Below are positions 62,036-64,000 of a stretch of DNA of 64,000 bases, piece after piece; position 1 is the first letter of the stretch; each line of letters starts with the position of its first letter. The position numbers were made by a program, and so were the translations under genes. This stretch comes from Adineta vaga (lineage: Eukaryota > Rotifera). The notes beneath the pieces are model-generated. The model made no database searches. It saw nothing but the letters and a program-made list of their open reading frames with translations, and was not told the DNA's origin. The stretch covers positions 2,666,001 through 2,730,000 of the forward strand of contig CP075495.1 of the NCBI GenBank assembly GCA_021613535.1. Reading direction: 5' to 3'.

Positions 62036-62264
62036 TACAGTGCTGGCCAAAAATATAAGACCCTCGAATTCAATGTATTAGTTTTTTGATTATTGAGCGC
62101 TTAGTGACTTTAGATGAAGACAAGTTTTATGTGATCATATTTATTCAAGTATGCTGTATTCAAATACCACATGGAATTTCTTCAGAACTGTTTCCTTGTT
62201 AAGGGAAAAGATAGATTTGTCAAAGAGTATTGATTTTTTCCTGGCTAAAATTATAAAACTCCTA
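62036..62264 (+). mobile_element. Terminus of a Tc1/mariner-type DNA transposon
   Basis: A TA dinucleotide (62036-62037, the canonical target) is followed by CAGTGCTGGCCAAAAATATA, the start typical of Tc1-like terminal inverted repeats. About 200 bp inside, CTGGCTAAAATTATAAAAC (62241) repeats the same motif in the same orientation, matching 17 of 21 positions of the outer copy by eye. A terminal plus internal direct repeat ~200 bp apart is the IR/DR layout of many Tc1 elements. No transposase frame and no opposite terminus are visible to the right, so the copy is truncated, badly decayed, or extends beyond the window. Confidence 0.7.
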
Positions 62265-63293
62265 ACATATTTTTGTGATTTATAAGATATAACAACTTCC
62301 ATTTTAATCGAACCATACACAAGTAGACAGAAAGTCTCATTCTGAGTATTTTTATGTAAAAAAGTTTTGAAAATACTCGATAGTTATATGTAGAAGATGA
62401 TTTTCCTGAACAAGCTAAAATAGCTGAAAATCGACATGTGGACTCCTAGTTTTGGTTATATCATTTGAAGTAGATGTAGAATAGGTCTTTTTGTATTTAG
62501 AACAAATACTAGGTATATCTTACTCTAGAATGAAATGTTCCGCTGCCAACTATGTCATCTAGACCTAGAGAAGTGGATGATTCCATGAAACTACACGTAT
62601 ACTTCCAAAACTTTGGAAAATGTCACATAATCTATTTTTTATTTCGTCATTCGAGGAAACATCTTTCATCGCATTCATCACTTTTATTCAAAAGGGTTTG
62701 GTTGGAGACTTGAGGACGCAGAGGGGTATTATCACATTAACGGTGTGGTTGTGGATTCGAATATTTTATTGAGAATATTTAGCTAGTGCCGGTGGAAATA
62801 TGTCTGGATTGGAAAAAACGTCGTTCTAGTAAAGTCGCGGCGTTGGAGCGCGAAATGCCCTCGAAAATTGAGTATTTTATTTGACGTAATTGGTAAAGAT
62901 AATCTGATTTAAAAATTTAATTCAAGTTTCAAGTTTGACACCACTGGTCTATCTATGGTCTTTGGATTATTTAGATGACTGTTGCAGAGCTAATCGAAGA
63001 GACCTCTGTCAGGATTGAATCTGAATCTTGGCATGTTGTATCACGCCCTCACCCTCAGATGTTCGTCTTTATACATATAAAGCTTAAAATAAAATAAAAA
63101 CGTGAAAAGGTACATTTATTTATTTTGAAGAAATTATAATCACTCTGTGGATTTATAAAAACGAAAGAATATTCTAGATTATTTCACGATGACTAGAAGT
63201 TGTCTGTTCTTCGATTGATTCATTTGATGATGTAAAAGATTACAATTGAATATTTATGTTTTATCTCGAACAGGAAAGACATTTAATAATCTT
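62265..63293. other. Probable decayed transposon interior or spacer
   Basis: No intact frame. Slightly higher GC around 62690-62870 than the flank (including GTCGCGGCGTTGGAGCGCG), which could be foreign, decayed coding sequence. I could not read any transposase motif from it. Confidence 0.35.
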
Positions 63294-63707
63294 TTACCGA
63301 GACAGAAACATCAACATAAGAACACACAATAGCATAGTTGTAAATATCGATGGTGAAAACGAGAGCGCAGATGAAGCGACAGCTGCAGCACCTGTTGCAG
63401 CACTTGCAGCCGCCGCACTAGCTGCCGCTGCTGATCCAGCCATCATCCCTCCACCAATTGTACCGCCACCAACAATCGAAGGACCCAATGCCGCTGCGGC
63501 TGCAGCACATGGAGGACAAACCATTATAGCAAAAGCACCAATCATAACTGTAGGAACCGCTACCAACACGACTGGTGTCAACAATGCGGTCGTAGCTAAC
63601 GAGACCAGTGCGACGCTCTCAGCTGCAACGACTGCACCACCCGAGCAACTAGGAATCACCAAGCACAAAATGAAAGTAAAAATTAATGCAGATCGAAGTG
63701 AGTCCAT
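63294..63707 (-). CDS. Small Ala/Gly-rich secreted or membrane protein
   Basis: Single exon, 137 residues, not recognised. The N-terminus is a strong signal peptide (MDSLRSALIFTFILCLVIPS) with likely cleavage near SCSGG. The rest is hydrophobic and small-residue rich: VALVSLATTALLTPVVLVAV, MVCPPCAAAAAALGPSIVGG and long Ala/Ser runs, then a C-terminal hydrophobic stretch (FTTMLLCVLMLMFL) ending SR. It may be membrane-inserted, or a secreted glycine/alanine-rich peptide like those of interferon-inducible ISG12-type or structural proteins; neither is established. A TATA box lies 56 bp upstream, which is why I prefer this strand to the open frame on the other strand. GC content is much higher than in the neighbouring genes. 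It lies just right of the transposon end. Confidence 0.6.
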   Translation of the reverse strand: MDSLRSALIFTFILCLVIPSCSGGAVVAAESVALVSLATTALLTPVVLVAVPTVMIGAFAIMVCPPCAAAAAALGPSIVGGGTIGGGMMAGSAAAASAAAASAATGAAAVASSALSFSPSIFTTMLLCVLMLMFLSR

Positions 63708-63762
63708 TGAATCCTAATTGTCAAAAGTTACCGTGAAGTGTCGTCCCATCTGAACTTCGACG

Positions 63763-63771
63763 CTATTTATA
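63763..63771 (-). promoter_or_regulatory. TATA box of the Ala/Gly-rich protein gene
   Basis: Minus strand reads GCATATAAATAGCG, a perfect TATAAATAG consensus. Transcription would start about 25-30 bp downstream, near 63735, leaving a 5' leader of roughly 30 nt before ATG 63707. Confidence 0.65.
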
Positions 63772-64000
63772 TGCGTCACTCGCAAAACCAATTGTAAAAA
63801 ACCGTTTTGAGTACTAAGAAGAATTTACCATTATTAAACCATTTTTCCAAAATGGGTGGTTACTCGAAATTTTCATTTAAATGTTATCTTTTCTTATCAG
63901 ACAGGTATTGCAAGTTTTTTGTCTGTGTAGACGTGAGTGTGTGGAGTCAGTTTCGACATTACTTAAAAATCTTCAAGGTGAGTTTCGAAAGGATCGTTTG
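63772..64000. other. Right flank
   Basis: Short AT-rich stretch; nothing recognised. Confidence 0.4.

Noticed and set aside
63256-63717. 153-codon plus-strand open frame, Ala/Pro/Thr-rich
   Set aside because: It overlaps the minus-strand frame, lacks a signal or known motif, and has no ATG (TTATG context aside) with promoter support. The TATA box and signal peptide favour the minus strand.

Overview
The window reads as nuclear DNA from a small-genome animal, most likely a bdelloid rotifer. The sequence is AT-rich. Genes sit on both strands and are cut by many short introns, mostly about 50-70 nt with GT-AG borders. The proteins are animal-specific: TIAM, SPEN, GCC2, PPTC7, a caspase, peritrophin-type chitin-binding domains and a kinesin-6. 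The single-exon protein at 58284-58682 resembles a domain I associate with bdelloid rotifer proteins. The organism assignment is inference, not proof.

Layout from left to right: PPTC7-like phosphatase (+), with a small membrane-protein gene on the opposite strand inside its fourth intron; a caspase with a death-effector-like N-terminus (+); a secreted protein with ten chitin-binding domains (-); a long proline/serine-rich disordered protein (+); a CIMIP2/FAM166-like ciliary protein (-), head to head with a CFAP97-like protein (+); a TIAM-type Rac exchange factor (-); the SPEN transcriptional corepressor, about 11.5 kb (-); the golgin GCC2 (-); the ALG3 mannosyltransferase (-); a small RING protein (+), convergent with a tiny K50 homeobox gene (-); an unrecognised Ser/Thr-rich protein (-); a kinesin-6 of KIF20 type (-); the stand-alone bdelloid-type domain protein (+); a synaptotagmin-like C2 protein (-). 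The right end holds one terminus of a Tc1/mariner-type element and a small Ala/Gly-rich secreted-protein gene (-) with a clear TATA box.

Most genes are conserved housekeeping or signalling genes with no shared pathway. The one functional pairing the layout suggests is CIMIP2/CFAP97, two cilium-type genes sharing a 222-bp divergent promoter. I found no clear new multi-gene system. The best leads are an in-frame 20-nt intron-like segment (or frameshift) inside SPEN, the nested antisense gene, the Tc1 end with its internal direct repeat, the TATA-driven alanine-rich secreted protein, and two structured segments inside GCC2 introns. I saw no rRNA or CRISPR array and no convincing tRNA.
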